Shown here in pieces: positions 8,481-16,387 of a stretch of DNA of 64,000 nucleotides. The stretch spans positions 186,001 through 250,000 of the forward strand of contig NZ_CADFEI010000004.1 of the NCBI RefSeq assembly GCF_902833225.1, given 5' to 3'. Each line of letters begins with the position of its first letter. The first letter of the stretch is position 1. The notes beneath the pieces were generated by a model, which saw only the letters and a program-made list of their open reading frames with translations, did not search any database and had not been told where the DNA came from. The translations under genes were made by a program, and so were the position numbers. The stretch is from Burkholderia sp. BCC1644 (GTDB taxonomy: Bacteria > Pseudomonadota > Gammaproteobacteria > Burkholderiales > Burkholderiaceae).

Positions 8481-8815
8481 GCCGGGGTGATGAAATTGGT
8501 AAACATAGCGGACTTAAACGATTGAGTGCCCGGCCGGAAACGGTCGGTGCAGAACCCTTCAAATTCGGTGAAACCCCTGATGCGCGCATCGAGGCAACGC
8601 CGAGCCAAGCCTCGCGGTTTTCGCGAGGAAGGTGTAGAGACTAGACGGGGGGCGCCTAAGGCGCACGGGCAGCGGTCACGCCCGCGCGCGACGGTGAAGG
8701 CATAGTCCAGCGCACGAACGGCGTCGCCCACGCGACGCCGGCTTTGAAAGAAGCAGTGTGACGAAAATCCGCCGCCTTAACTGGCTTGCCGGTTCAAGTC
8801 CGGTCCCCGGCACCA
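8481..8815 (+). tRNA. tRNA-Leu(UAA), interrupted by a group I intron
   Basis: The exons are 8481-8515 and 8764-8815. Joined, they fold as a class II tRNA: acceptor stem GCCGGGG (8481-8487) with CCCCGGC (8805-8811), D arm ATG/CAT, anticodon stem GCGGA/TCCGC, seven-base loop CTTAAAA giving anticodon UAA, a long variable arm with GCC/GGC, a T arm with TTCAAGT, discriminator A and encoded CCA (8812-8815). The loop is broken after U34, before A35, exactly where cyanobacterial tRNA-Leu(UAA) introns sit. Without splicing no functional tRNA can form. tRNA-Leu(UAA) is usually a single-copy gene. Confidence 0.93.
8516..8763 (+). ncRNA. Group I intron (IC3-like, Azoarcus type) in tRNA-Leu anticodon loop
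   Basis: 248 nt with no room for a homing endonuclease. Core signatures: AAATTCGGTGAAACC (8561-8575), GGCAACGCCGAGCCAAGC (8593-8610), GGTGTAGAGACTAGACGG (8631-8648) and AAGGCATAGTCC (8697-8708). P7 is GACTA (8639-8643) with TAGTC (8703-8707). P2 is closed by a GAAA tetraloop (8527-8548). A 7-bp hairpin CCTCGCG/CGCGAGG (8610-8628) and an 8-bp P9 hairpin CGGCGTCG/CGACGCCG (8719-8740) are perfect. The 5' exon ends in U (8515) and the intron ends in G (8763), as group I splicing needs; GAGT at 8524-8527 can pair with the exon ACTT with a terminal U-G. From memory the core nearly matches the Azoarcus tRNA-Ile intron. It should self-splice. Confidence 0.92.
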
Positions 8816-8850
8816 CGATCGCTTTCATGGCGATGCGACGACGGTTCGAA

Positions 8851-8887
8851 AACCCGCGAGAAATAAAGCGCTCGCGGGTTTTTTGTT
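8851..8887 (+). terminator. Rho-independent terminator after tRNA-Leu
   Basis: Perfect 10-bp stem AACCCGCGAG (8851-8860) / CTCGCGGGTT (8871-8880), followed by TTTTGTTT. It ends the tRNA transcript and may also stop the upstream catabolic operon. Confidence 0.9.
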
Positions 8888-8949
8888 TGTACGGCGCCTG
8901 GGCCCGCGCAGGTGCGGAAGGTTGCCTATGTCGCTTGGCCCGAGCCCGA

Positions 8950-9954
8950 TCATTCGACGCGCAGTATCAGCTTGCCCGTCGTTCGACCTGATTCGAGCGC
9001 TCGATGCGCGTCCGCAATCGCATCGAACGCATAGCTGCCGCCGATCAGCGGCTTCAGTGCGCCGGTCGCCAGCAGGCCGAACAGTTCGCCCAGCGTCCGG
9101 CGCACGACCTCGTCGGTGAGGAACGCGTACAGTGCGAAGCCGGACAGCGAGCGACAGCCGAAGATGAGCGCGTTCATCAGGTATTCGTCGACCGTGAGTA
9201 GTTGGCCGCTCGCCGCGCCGTAGCTGACGAAACGTCCGAATGTCGCGAGGCCGGCGGCAAGCGTGCGGGCCGCCGTCCCGCCGATCGAATCAAAGACGAC
9301 GTCGGGGCCGGCGCCGCGCGTGACCGTGCTCAACTGACCGGCCCAGTCCTCGTCGCGATAGCTGATGGCGTGATCGGCGCCGAGTGTCGTCACGGTATGC
9401 AGTTTGTCCGGCGCGCCTGCGAGGCCCACGATGGCGCGAGCGCCGTCGAGTCTTGCCAACTGGATCAGCATCGAGCCGACGCCGCCGGCCGCGGCGGTAA
9501 TGGCGACCGTACTTCCGGCCACGCGCGTTTCGCGAAGCAGCATCCTGGCCACCAGTCCTTGCAGCATCACGGCGACTGCATCGTCGTCGGACACCGCGTC
9601 GGGAATCGCGGTGATCAGTGCTGCGCCGAGCGTCACGTATTCGGCGTAGCCACCGGTCGAACGCATTGCGCCGAACAGTGGCGCCGCGACACGCTCGCCG
9701 ATTCGAATGTCGCGGACATTCGCGCCCACGGCGGCAACGGTGCCGACGACTTCGGAGCCGGGCACCGCCGGTAACGCCAGGGCCGGGCCCGGATAGGTGC
9801 CGGCCCGTTGCAGCGTTTCCGGGAAGTTCAGTCCGACGCGCGTGACGCGCACCAGGACCTCGTCGGCGGCAGGTGTCGGACGCTCGATCACGACTGGACG
9901 AAGGACGGAAGGATCGCCGACACGCGCGATCTGGATGGCATGCATGGTGCTCAT
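8950..9954 (-). CDS. Zinc-independent quinone oxidoreductase (MDR family)
   Basis: 334 residues from MSTMHAIQIARVGDPSVL; an upstream in-frame ATG adds 46 low-complexity Arg/Ser residues and overlaps the next gene, so I reject it. Medium-chain dehydrogenase/reductase fold with GroES-like N domain (VRVTRVGLNFPETLQRAG), VPGSEVVGTVAAVG and Rossmann motif AAAGGVGSMLIQLARL. There are no zinc-ligand cysteines, so it belongs with NADPH:quinone reductases. It likely reduces quinones or enals. It is followed in the opposite order by DoxX and Old Yellow Enzyme genes on the same strand, suggesting a redox/electrophile detoxification operon transcribed leftward. Confidence 0.9.
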   Translation of the reverse strand: MSTMHAIQIARVGDPSVLRPVVIERPTPAADEVLVRVTRVGLNFPETLQRAGTYPGPALALPAVPGSEVVGTVAAVGANVRDIRIGERVAAPLFGAMRSTGGYAEYVTLGAALITAIPDAVSDDDAVAVMLQGLVARMLLRETRVAGSTVAITAAAGGVGSMLIQLARLDGARAIVGLAGAPDKLHTVTTLGADHAISYRDEDWAGQLSTVTRGAGPDVVFDSIGGTAARTLAAGLATFGRFVSYGAASGQLLTVDEYLMNALIFGCRSLSGFALYAFLTDEVVRRTLGELFGLLATGALKPLIGGSYAFDAIADAHRALESGRTTGKLILRVE

Positions 9955-10048
9955 GGAAGCATCTCGCTTGAAACGGGGTGTTCGCCCCCGGAATGAATGG
10001 CGCGCGGGCCTGGATCGGCCGCGCGGCAATTGGGTGCTGCCTGATGGA

Positions 10049-10477
10049 TCAGTCCGCCTGCGTGCGATCGAACGCGACGCGGCCGGCGCCATTCAGGACG
10101 AGCGCAAGCAGGCCGCCTGCCATCGACAGATTCATCATGAAGAATGTCTGCTGCGTCTGATCGCCACCGCTGTGGAAGATCACCGCGGCGACGACCGAAA
10201 AGATCGCGAGCCCGAGCGCCGCGAGACGCGTCATGAATCCGGCGATCAGCGCGAGACCTCCGGCGACCTCGACGACGATCACGAGCGGAAGCAGCGCGCC
10301 CGATACGCCCATGTGCGCCATATATTGCTGGGTTCCCGCGTAGTTGAATAGCTTGCTGATGCCTGCGCCGAGATACACGCCGGCGATGAGGAGCCGTACG
10401 AGGACCGATAGCACGATGTTGACGGCGGGAACGCGGACGGCCGTTCGGTAAAGTGCACGGTTGATTGACGTAATCAT
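10049..10477 (-). CDS. DoxX family membrane protein
   Basis: 142 residues from MITSINRALYRTAV; upstream in-frame codons give a non-membrane N-extension that I do not accept. Four hydrophobic segments (about residues 18-38, 55-75, 80-100, 108-128) and the DoxX hallmark LLIAGVYLGAGISKLFNYAG are visible. DoxX proteins are small inner-membrane proteins linked to redox and thiol stress, with function still poorly defined. It sits 76 bases after the Old Yellow Enzyme gene and 94 bases before the quinone reductase, in the same direction, so the three are likely one operon. Confidence 0.88.
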   Translation of the reverse strand: MITSINRALYRTAVRVPAVNIVLSVLVRLLIAGVYLGAGISKLFNYAGTQQYMAHMGVSGALLPLVIVVEVAGGLALIAGFMTRLAALGLAIFSVVAAVIFHSGGDQTQQTFFMMNLSMAGGLLALVLNGAGRVAFDRTQAD

Positions 10478-10553
10478 TTGGATTCCAAAATAAAAGGTTG
10501 GGTGGATTGCCGATACGGTTTCGTGTCTTGCAATCTGTCGGGTGAATGCCTGC

Positions 10554-11675
10554 TTACGCGTCGAACGTCGGATAGTCGGTGTAACCGGCTTCGCCGCCGC
10601 CGTAAGCCGTCGACATGTCCGCATGCGCGAGCGGGCGGTCTTGTCGGGTGCGCGTCACGAAGTCGGGGTTCGCGATGAACGGGTAGCCGAATGAAACGAG
10701 ATCGGCATTTCCGTCGTGCAGTGCCTGTTCCGCGCGTGCTTTCGTGTAGCCGCTGTTCGCGACGTAGAACCCGCCGAACGCACGGCGCAATGCCCGGTAG
10801 TCGAATGGCGCTGCTTGATCGGACGCCACCTGCGGAATGCCTTCGACGACATGCAGGTAGATCGCGAGACCGGTCAGCCGGTCGGCGAACCGTTCGAACA
10901 GTGCCTGCGGATTGCTGTCCGAGATGCCGCCGAAATGGGGGGTGACCGGAGAAATGCGAACACCCAGGCGATCGGGGCCCACGACACGCCCGACCGCCCG
11001 GACGACATCCAGCGGCAATCGAATACGGTGGTCGATCGTGCCGCCGTACTCGTCCGTGCGCCGGTTCGTCCCGTCGCGCAGGAACTGATCGAGCAGATAG
11101 CCGTTCCCCGCGTGGATCTCGACACCATCGAAACCTGCCTCCAGCGCGGCGTGCGCCGCATGCACGTATTGCTCGACGATGCCGGGCATTTCATTCGTGT
11201 CGAGCGCACGTGGTACCGGATGCGGTTTCGGTCCGGTCGGCGTGAATGCGTTCCCGTCCGGCTGAATCGCCGATGGTGCGACGGGCAGCGCGCCGTCGCT
11301 CTGCAGATCCGGATGGCCGATGCGGCCGACGTGCGCGAACTGGACGAAAATGCGGCCGCCTTCACGATGCACTGCGTCGGTTACCTGCTTCCAGCCCGCA
11401 ATTTGCGCGTCGCTGTAAATTCCCGGCGTGAACGGATAGCCCTTGCCCTGCGGCGAGATCTGCGTGCCTTCCGTGACGATCAGACCTGCCGACGCTCGTT
11501 GCGCGTAATAGCGGGCATTGACCGCGCCGGGCGCGTCGCCGGCGCCGGCGCGGCTGCGCGTCATCGGGGCCATCACGATGCGGTTGTCGAGCGTGATCCG
11601 ACCGAAATCGAGCGGTTCGAACAGCGCGGAGCCGGTCGTTTCCGGCCGCGGCGGAGGGGAGTGGTGAGTCGTCAT
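10554..11675 (-). CDS. nemA: Alkene reductase, Old Yellow Enzyme family
   Basis: 373 residues. FMN-dependent OYE fold: LFEPLDFGRITLDNRIVMAPMTRSRA at the N terminus, substrate-binding region with FAHVGRIGHP, GFDGVEIHAGNGYLLDQFLRDGTNRRTDEYGG (the His/Asn pair) and FGYPFIANPDF near the end. It reduces activated C=C bonds, nitro-esters or N-ethylmaleimide with NADPH. First gene of the leftward redox operon and divergent from a LysR gene that probably controls it. The symbol nemA is by family; substrate range is not known. Confidence 0.92.
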   Translation of the reverse strand: MTTHHSPPPRPETTGSALFEPLDFGRITLDNRIVMAPMTRSRAGAGDAPGAVNARYYAQRASAGLIVTEGTQISPQGKGYPFTPGIYSDAQIAGWKQVTDAVHREGGRIFVQFAHVGRIGHPDLQSDGALPVAPSAIQPDGNAFTPTGPKPHPVPRALDTNEMPGIVEQYVHAAHAALEAGFDGVEIHAGNGYLLDQFLRDGTNRRTDEYGGTIDHRIRLPLDVVRAVGRVVGPDRLGVRISPVTPHFGGISDSNPQALFERFADRLTGLAIYLHVVEGIPQVASDQAAPFDYRALRRAFGGFYVANSGYTKARAEQALHDGNADLVSFGYPFIANPDFVTRTRQDRPLAHADMSTAYGGGEAGYTDYPTFDA

Positions 11676-11784
11676 GATTCCATCTTCCTGGTTGCGTTCA
11701 GTGGGCGTCGAAGCGCGTGCCGGAAGGCCGGGAGTGCAGGCTTCGAACGCTGCTGAGCAGGAATTTAGGAGAATGTCGTGATCT

Positions 11785-11832
11785 AAACAATCGTCTAGAA
11801 TTGATCGTTAAAATCAACTTTCTTGATTGTTC
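11785..11832. promoter_or_regulatory. LysR-type operator region between nemA-like and lysR genes
   Basis: AACAATC (about 11787-11793) faces GATTGTT (about 11825-11831) across an AT-rich stretch with TCTAGA. The gap between the divergent genes is only 157 bases, so both promoters and the regulator's sites must lie here. Confidence 0.4.
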
Positions 11833-12732
11833 ATGGATCGAAGCCCCAATCTGGATCAACTGCGCGCGTTCATCGCGGTGGTCGAAGCCGGCAGCTTTTC
11901 CGGCGCGGCCCGGCGGCTCGAGCGTGCCCAGTCCGTCGTCAGTTACGCGGTTGCCAATCTGGAATCGTTGCTTGGCGTGCCGCTGTTTGAACGTGGCAAG
12001 CGGCGGCCGACGTTGACGGCTGCGGGCGAAATCGTCCTGGCGGATGCGCGTCGGCTCGACATGCTGGTGGGCCAGCTTCAGGCAAAGACCGCCGGGTTGC
12101 GTGGCGGAGTGGAAGCGGAGCTGTCGCTGGCGGTGGACGTGATGTTTCCGTTGACGAAGCTCGTCGAGGGATTGAGCGCGTTCGCCGAAGCATTCCCCAC
12201 GGTCGCGCTCAACCTGACGATCGAAGCGCTCGGCGGCGTGATGAAGCTGGTGCTCGACGGAGGGTGCTCGCTCGGCATCAGCGGGCCTGCTCAAAGCTGG
12301 CCGGACGTGATCGATGCGACGTCCATGGGCTCGATCGAACTGGTCACGGTCGCCGCGCCCACGCATCCTCTCGCGCAGCGTAGGGGAACCGTGCCGCTGT
12401 CCGACGCGCGCGAATATACGCAGCTTGTGCTGACCGACAGAAGCAAACTGACCGAAGGGCAGTCGTACGGCATCTACGCGACCCGCACATGGAAGACCGC
12501 GGACCTCGGCGCGAAGCACCGTCTGTTGCTCGAAGGGCTAGGGTGGGGATCCATGCCGACACACCTGATCGACGATGATTTGCGGCAAGGCAGGCTGGCC
12601 GTCGTGCGGTTGTCCGATCGTGACGTGTTTCGCTACGGCGTGTCGTTGATTCGACGAGCCGACCGTGCCTGCGGACCCGCGACGCAATGGCTGATCGACT
12701 ATCTGACCCGCCTTGGCGGATCGGGTACCTGA
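11833..12732 (+). CDS. LysR family transcriptional regulator
   Basis: 299 residues from the ATG at 11833 (MDRSPNLDQLRAFIAVVEAGSF); a TTG two codons upstream is possible but unneeded. N-terminal winged HTH with SGAARRLERAQSVVSYAVANLESLLGVPLFERGKRRPTLT, then the two-lobed effector domain. The divergent Old Yellow Enzyme/DoxX/quinone reductase operon is the obvious target, with the inducer probably an electrophile. That link is inferred from position. Confidence 0.92.
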   Translation: MDRSPNLDQLRAFIAVVEAGSFSGAARRLERAQSVVSYAVANLESLLGVPLFERGKRRPTLTAAGEIVLADARRLDMLVGQLQAKTAGLRGGVEAELSLAVDVMFPLTKLVEGLSAFAEAFPTVALNLTIEALGGVMKLVLDGGCSLGISGPAQSWPDVIDATSMGSIELVTVAAPTHPLAQRRGTVPLSDAREYTQLVLTDRSKLTEGQSYGIYATRTWKTADLGAKHRLLLEGLGWGSMPTHLIDDDLRQGRLAVVRLSDRDVFRYGVSLIRRADRACGPATQWLIDYLTRLGGSGT

Positions 12733-12929
12733 AACGCGATGCCGGGTTCGCCCGTGCAACGCGGATGACGGGGCATGACGCGCCCACCGTGCCCTTGCCA
12801 CGTCGCTGCGACGAAATCAACGCCATGTGATACTGGCGCGCACGTCGTACCGGACGCCTCGCCGCGATCCGCACACGCGCTCCCGCCGATAGACTTCAAC
12901 GCAATTTGCCTCTCGCCAGACCCACTGTC

Positions 12930-13556
12930 ATGACCGACTCGACCTATCACTATTACGAACCGTCGCAAGGCCACGGCTTGCCGCACGATCCCTTGAATGC
13001 AATCGTCGGCCCGCGTCCGATCGGCTGGATCTCATCCCGCGGCAGTGACGGCACGGTCAACCTCGCGCCCTACAGCTTCTTCAACGCATTCAACTACCGG
13101 CCGCCGATCATCGGCTTTTCGAGCACCGCCGCCAAGGACAGCCTGCGCAACGTGCAGGAGACCGGCGAGTTCGTCTGGAACCTCGCGACGCGCGAGCTCG
13201 CCGAGCGGATGAACCAGACGTGTGCCGCGGTGCCGTACGACGTGGACGAGTTCGAACTCGGCGGCCTGACCGCCGTGCCGTCGCGCCTGGTCGACGTGCC
13301 GCGTGTCGCGGAAAGCGGCGTCAACTTCGAGTGCAAGGTGACCGACGTGATTCGCCTGCGCGATCACCATGGCGTGGAAACGCCGGCGTCGCTCGTACTG
13401 GGCGAGGTCGTCGCCGTTCATATCCGGAAGGATCTGCTGAAGGACGGCATCTTCGACACGTTCGGTGCGGGCATCATTCTTCGCGCGGGCGGCCCGTCGG
13501 CCTATGTGCATGTCACGCCCGACAGCCGTTTCGACCTCTTTCGCCCCGACGCATGA
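12930..13556 (+). CDS. Flavin reductase-like FMN-binding protein
   Basis: 208 residues starting at MTDSTYHYYEPSQGHGL; the open frame begins eight codons earlier at a TTG with no ribosome-binding site. The split-barrel flavin-binding fold is shown by NAIVGPRPIGWISSRGSDGTVNLAPYSFFNAF and IIGFSSTAAKDSLRNVQETGEFVWNLAT, hallmark blocks of the family. It binds FMN and may act as a flavin reductase or an uncharacterised flavoprotein. It stands alone and is followed by a bidirectional-type hairpin. Confidence 0.88.
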   Translation: MTDSTYHYYEPSQGHGLPHDPLNAIVGPRPIGWISSRGSDGTVNLAPYSFFNAFNYRPPIIGFSSTAAKDSLRNVQETGEFVWNLATRELAERMNQTCAAVPYDVDEFELGGLTAVPSRLVDVPRVAESGVNFECKVTDVIRLRDHHGVETPASLVLGEVVAVHIRKDLLKDGIFDTFGAGIILRAGGPSAYVHVTPDSRFDLFRPDA

Positions 13557-13612
13557 TTCAACGTGCGCCGGGACAACCGGCAAGCGGGCGCTGACGCGCC
13601 CGAACGGACAGC

Positions 13613-13655
13613 AACAGGCCCCGCGGAAATCCGGGATTTCGCGGGGCCTGTTGTT
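13613..13655 (+). terminator. Rho-independent terminator after flavin reductase gene
   Basis: Long hairpin AACAGGCCCCGCG...CGCGGGGCCTGTT (one bulged base) closing on CCGGG, followed by TGTTTT. The arms are symmetric enough to work in either direction. Confidence 0.8.
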
Positions 13656-13837
13656 TTCGTGGCGTTCGAGCGGATGCGTCGACCGTCCGCGGGACTCGGC
13701 GTCGGTCTGCCAAGTTTTGGATATTTGCCCATAAAACAGCCGCCGATCTCGTGAAAAATCGTGCATCTTGACGATGAGTCGGCCGGCCGGACTGCGTACC
13801 ATGCGCAGATCAAAATACCGAATATCCGGAGACAAGT

Positions 13838-15166
13838 ATGGGCATCGCCCCCGCCACCGCGCCCCTCGCGACCGACGCATTGAGCAGCGGTTATCGGAAG
13901 GTCACGTCACGCGTGATTCCGCTGATCTTTATCTGTTACCTGTTCAATTACCTCGACCGCGTCAACGTCGGGTTCGCGAAGCTGCAGATGCTCAGCGATC
14001 TCAAGATGAGCGAGACCGTCTACGGACTGGGCGCGGGCGTGTTCTTCATCGGCTACGTGCTGGCCGGTGTGCCGAGCAACCTGATGCTCAGGCGCGTCGG
14101 CGCGCGTATCTGGATCGCGATCATCATGTGCCTGTGGGGCGCGCTTTCCGCGTCGCTGCTGCTCGTGAGAACCCCCGAATCGTTCTACGCGCTGCGATTT
14201 CTGACGGGTATCGCCGAGGCCGGGTTCTTTCCCGGCATGGTGCTGTTTCTGACGCAGTGGTATCCGTCGGCGCGTCGCGGCCGTGCGATTGCACTCTTCA
14301 TGTCGGCGATTCCGGTTTCCGGCGTGCTCGGCGGCCCGCTGTCGGGCTGGATGCTGACGCATTTCGCGGCCGGGCAGAGCGGGCTCGCCGCCTGGCAATG
14401 GCTCTTTCTGCTGCAGGGTGTGCCGACCGTCCTGCTCGGTGTCGCCGTGTTCTTTCTGCTGCAGGACCGGATTGCCGACGCCACGTGGCTGAACGAAAGC
14501 GAGAAAGCCGCGCTCGCGCAGGCGCTGGCAGATGACGCCGCGGCGCACGGGTCTGCCGCCGGCAAGCCGCAAAGCGCCACGCCGGTGCGCGACATCGTGT
14601 GCAACCTCGCGGTATGGAAGTTCGGCCTCGTGTACTTCAGCATTCAGATGGGGGTGTACGCGATCAACTTCTGGCTGCCGACCATCATCAAATCGCTCGG
14701 GATCGGCAACGACGGCATGGTCGGATGGCTGAGCGCGGTTCCGTACCTGTTCGCGGCGATCGCGATGATCGTCGTGGGACGATCGGCGGATGCGCGCCGG
14801 GAACGCCGCTGGCATCTGAGCGTGCCGATGGCAATCGGCGTCGCCGGCCTGCTGATCGCGGCCCGGTTCGACAACCAGATCGCTCCCGCGATGATCGGCC
14901 TGACGCTCGCGACCTCCGGCGCGCTGACCGCGCTCGCGATGTTCTGGCCGCTGCCGACCGCGGTACTCGCCGGTACGGCCGCGGCGGGTGGCGTCGCACT
15001 CATCAATTCGCTCGGGCAGATCGCGGGTTTCGTGAGCCCCTACATCGTCGGCTGGATCAAGGACGCCACGCATCGTACCGATATCGCGCTCTATCTGCTG
15101 TCGAGCGCGATGGTGGTCGGTTTCGTGCTCGTCATGCGAACGCCGGCCCGTCAGGTCAACCGTTGA
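13838..15166 (+). CDS. MFS transporter, anion:cation symporter family (sugar-acid type)
   Basis: 442 residues, about 12 membrane spans. VIPLIFICYLFNYLDRVNVGFAKLQM is the ACS-family signature of glucarate, galactonate, tartrate and phthalate importers, and GIAEAGFFPGMVLFLTQWYPSARRGRAIALF is the loop after TM4. It imports an organic acid with protons. The next genes, glycerate kinase, pyruvate kinase and a CdaR activator, point to a sugar diacid, tartronate or glycerate as substrate. Start chosen for GGAG eight bases upstream. The next gene begins 70 bases on. Confidence 0.92.
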   Translation: MGIAPATAPLATDALSSGYRKVTSRVIPLIFICYLFNYLDRVNVGFAKLQMLSDLKMSETVYGLGAGVFFIGYVLAGVPSNLMLRRVGARIWIAIIMCLWGALSASLLLVRTPESFYALRFLTGIAEAGFFPGMVLFLTQWYPSARRGRAIALFMSAIPVSGVLGGPLSGWMLTHFAAGQSGLAAWQWLFLLQGVPTVLLGVAVFFLLQDRIADATWLNESEKAALAQALADDAAAHGSAAGKPQSATPVRDIVCNLAVWKFGLVYFSIQMGVYAINFWLPTIIKSLGIGNDGMVGWLSAVPYLFAAIAMIVVGRSADARRERRWHLSVPMAIGVAGLLIAARFDNQIAPAMIGLTLATSGALTALAMFWPLPTAVLAGTAAAGGVALINSLGQIAGFVSPYIVGWIKDATHRTDIALYLLSSAMVVGFVLVMRTPARQVNR

Positions 15167-15236
15167 CACAGGGCCACGTCGCGCGCACGGCGCGCGACAC
15201 TGCCCGACGTGCCGGCAAAGGCATGAGGATACCTAA

Positions 15237-16385
15237 ATGAAAATCGTTATCGCACCCGATTCCTTCAAGGAAAGCCTGAGCGCCATCGACGTTGCGCGGC
15301 AGATCGAGGCCGGCTTCCGCGAGATATTCGCCGACGCGGCGTATCTGTGCCTGCCGATCGCCGATGGCGGCGAGGGCACGGTGGACGCATTGATCGCCGC
15401 CGTCGGCGGGGACCGGCGCAGCGCCACGGTCGAGGACCCGCTCGGCCGGCCGGTCGCCGCCGCTTACGGCTTGCTGAGCGACGGCACGGCCGTCATCGAA
15501 ATGGCGGCCGCGAGCGGCCTGCATCTCGTCGCGCCGATGGAGCGCAACCCGCTCGTCACGTCGAGCCGCGGTACCGGGGAACTGATTCGTGCGGCGCTCG
15601 ACGACGGCGCGCGGCGATTCATCGTCGGCATTGGCGGGAGTGCGACCAACGACGGCGGCGCCGGCATGCTGCAGGCGCTCGGCGCGAAACTGACCGACGC
15701 CGACGGGCGGGAGATCGGCCGCGGCGGCGGTGCACTGGCGGCGCTCGCGCACATCGACACAGCCACGCTCGATGCGAGGCTCGCATCATGCCGCTTCGAA
15801 ATCGCGTGCGATGTGGACAACCCGCTCGTCGGCCCGAACGGCGCATCCGCGGTTTTCGGCCCGCAAAAGGGGGCGACGCCGGCGACGGTTGCCTGTCTCG
15901 ACGACAACCTGCGGCATTTCGCCGACGTGATCGCGCGCGATCTGAACCGTCCGGTCGCGGCGCTGCCGGGTGGCGGGGCCGCGGGCGGCATGGGGGCGGC
16001 GATGCTGGCCTGCCTGAACGCGACGCTGCGTCCCGGCGTGCAGATCGTGACGGAAGCCGTGGGCTTGCATGAAGCGATTCGCGACGCGCAACTCGTGGTG
16101 ACGGGGGAGGGATGCCTCGACGGCCAGACCGTGCACGGCAAGGCGCCGATCGGCGTCGCGCGGATCGCGGCCGAGCACGGCGTGCCGGTCATCGCAATCG
16201 GCGGCGCCGTGTCCGGAACCGCGGGCGCGATCTACCAGCATGGTGTCGACGCGATGTTCGCGTCGGTCAGACGCGCGTGCTCGCTTGGCGAGGCATTCGA
16301 GGAGGCCGCATCCAACGTGCGCTTCGCCGCACGCAACATCGCCGCAGCCATTCGGCTCGGTCATCGCATCGCGCAACGGAGTTAA
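15237..16385 (+). CDS. garK: Glycerate 2-kinase (GarK/GlxK family)
   Basis: 382 residues. The N terminus MKIVIAPDSFKESLSA, PIADGGEGTVDALI, IGIGGSATNDGGAGML and VTGEGCLDGQTVHGKAP are signature blocks of the class II bacterial glycerate kinases. It phosphorylates D-glycerate with ATP, feeding glycolysis from tartronate semialdehyde. It lies between the organic acid importer and pyruvate kinase, with only two bases to the next gene, which indicates tight co-expression. Confidence 0.94.
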   Translation: MKIVIAPDSFKESLSAIDVARQIEAGFREIFADAAYLCLPIADGGEGTVDALIAAVGGDRRSATVEDPLGRPVAAAYGLLSDGTAVIEMAAASGLHLVAPMERNPLVTSSRGTGELIRAALDDGARRFIVGIGGSATNDGGAGMLQALGAKLTDADGREIGRGGGALAALAHIDTATLDARLASCRFEIACDVDNPLVGPNGASAVFGPQKGATPATVACLDDNLRHFADVIARDLNRPVAALPGGGAAGGMGAAMLACLNATLRPGVQIVTEAVGLHEAIRDAQLVVTGEGCLDGQTVHGKAPIGVARIAAEHGVPVIAIGGAVSGTAGAIYQHGVDAMFASVRRACSLGEAFEEAASNVRFAARNIAAAIRLGHRIAQRS

Positions 16386-16387
16386 TC

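Noticed and set aside
8481-8815. tRNA used as integration site of a genomic island
   Set aside because: No integrase, no repeat of the tRNA 3' end and no change of codon bias downstream; the split is explained by the intron.
16112-16387. N-terminal extension of pyruvate kinase over glycerate kinase
   Set aside because: The extension is out-of-frame translation of the glycerate kinase gene; a good ATG lies two bases after its stop.
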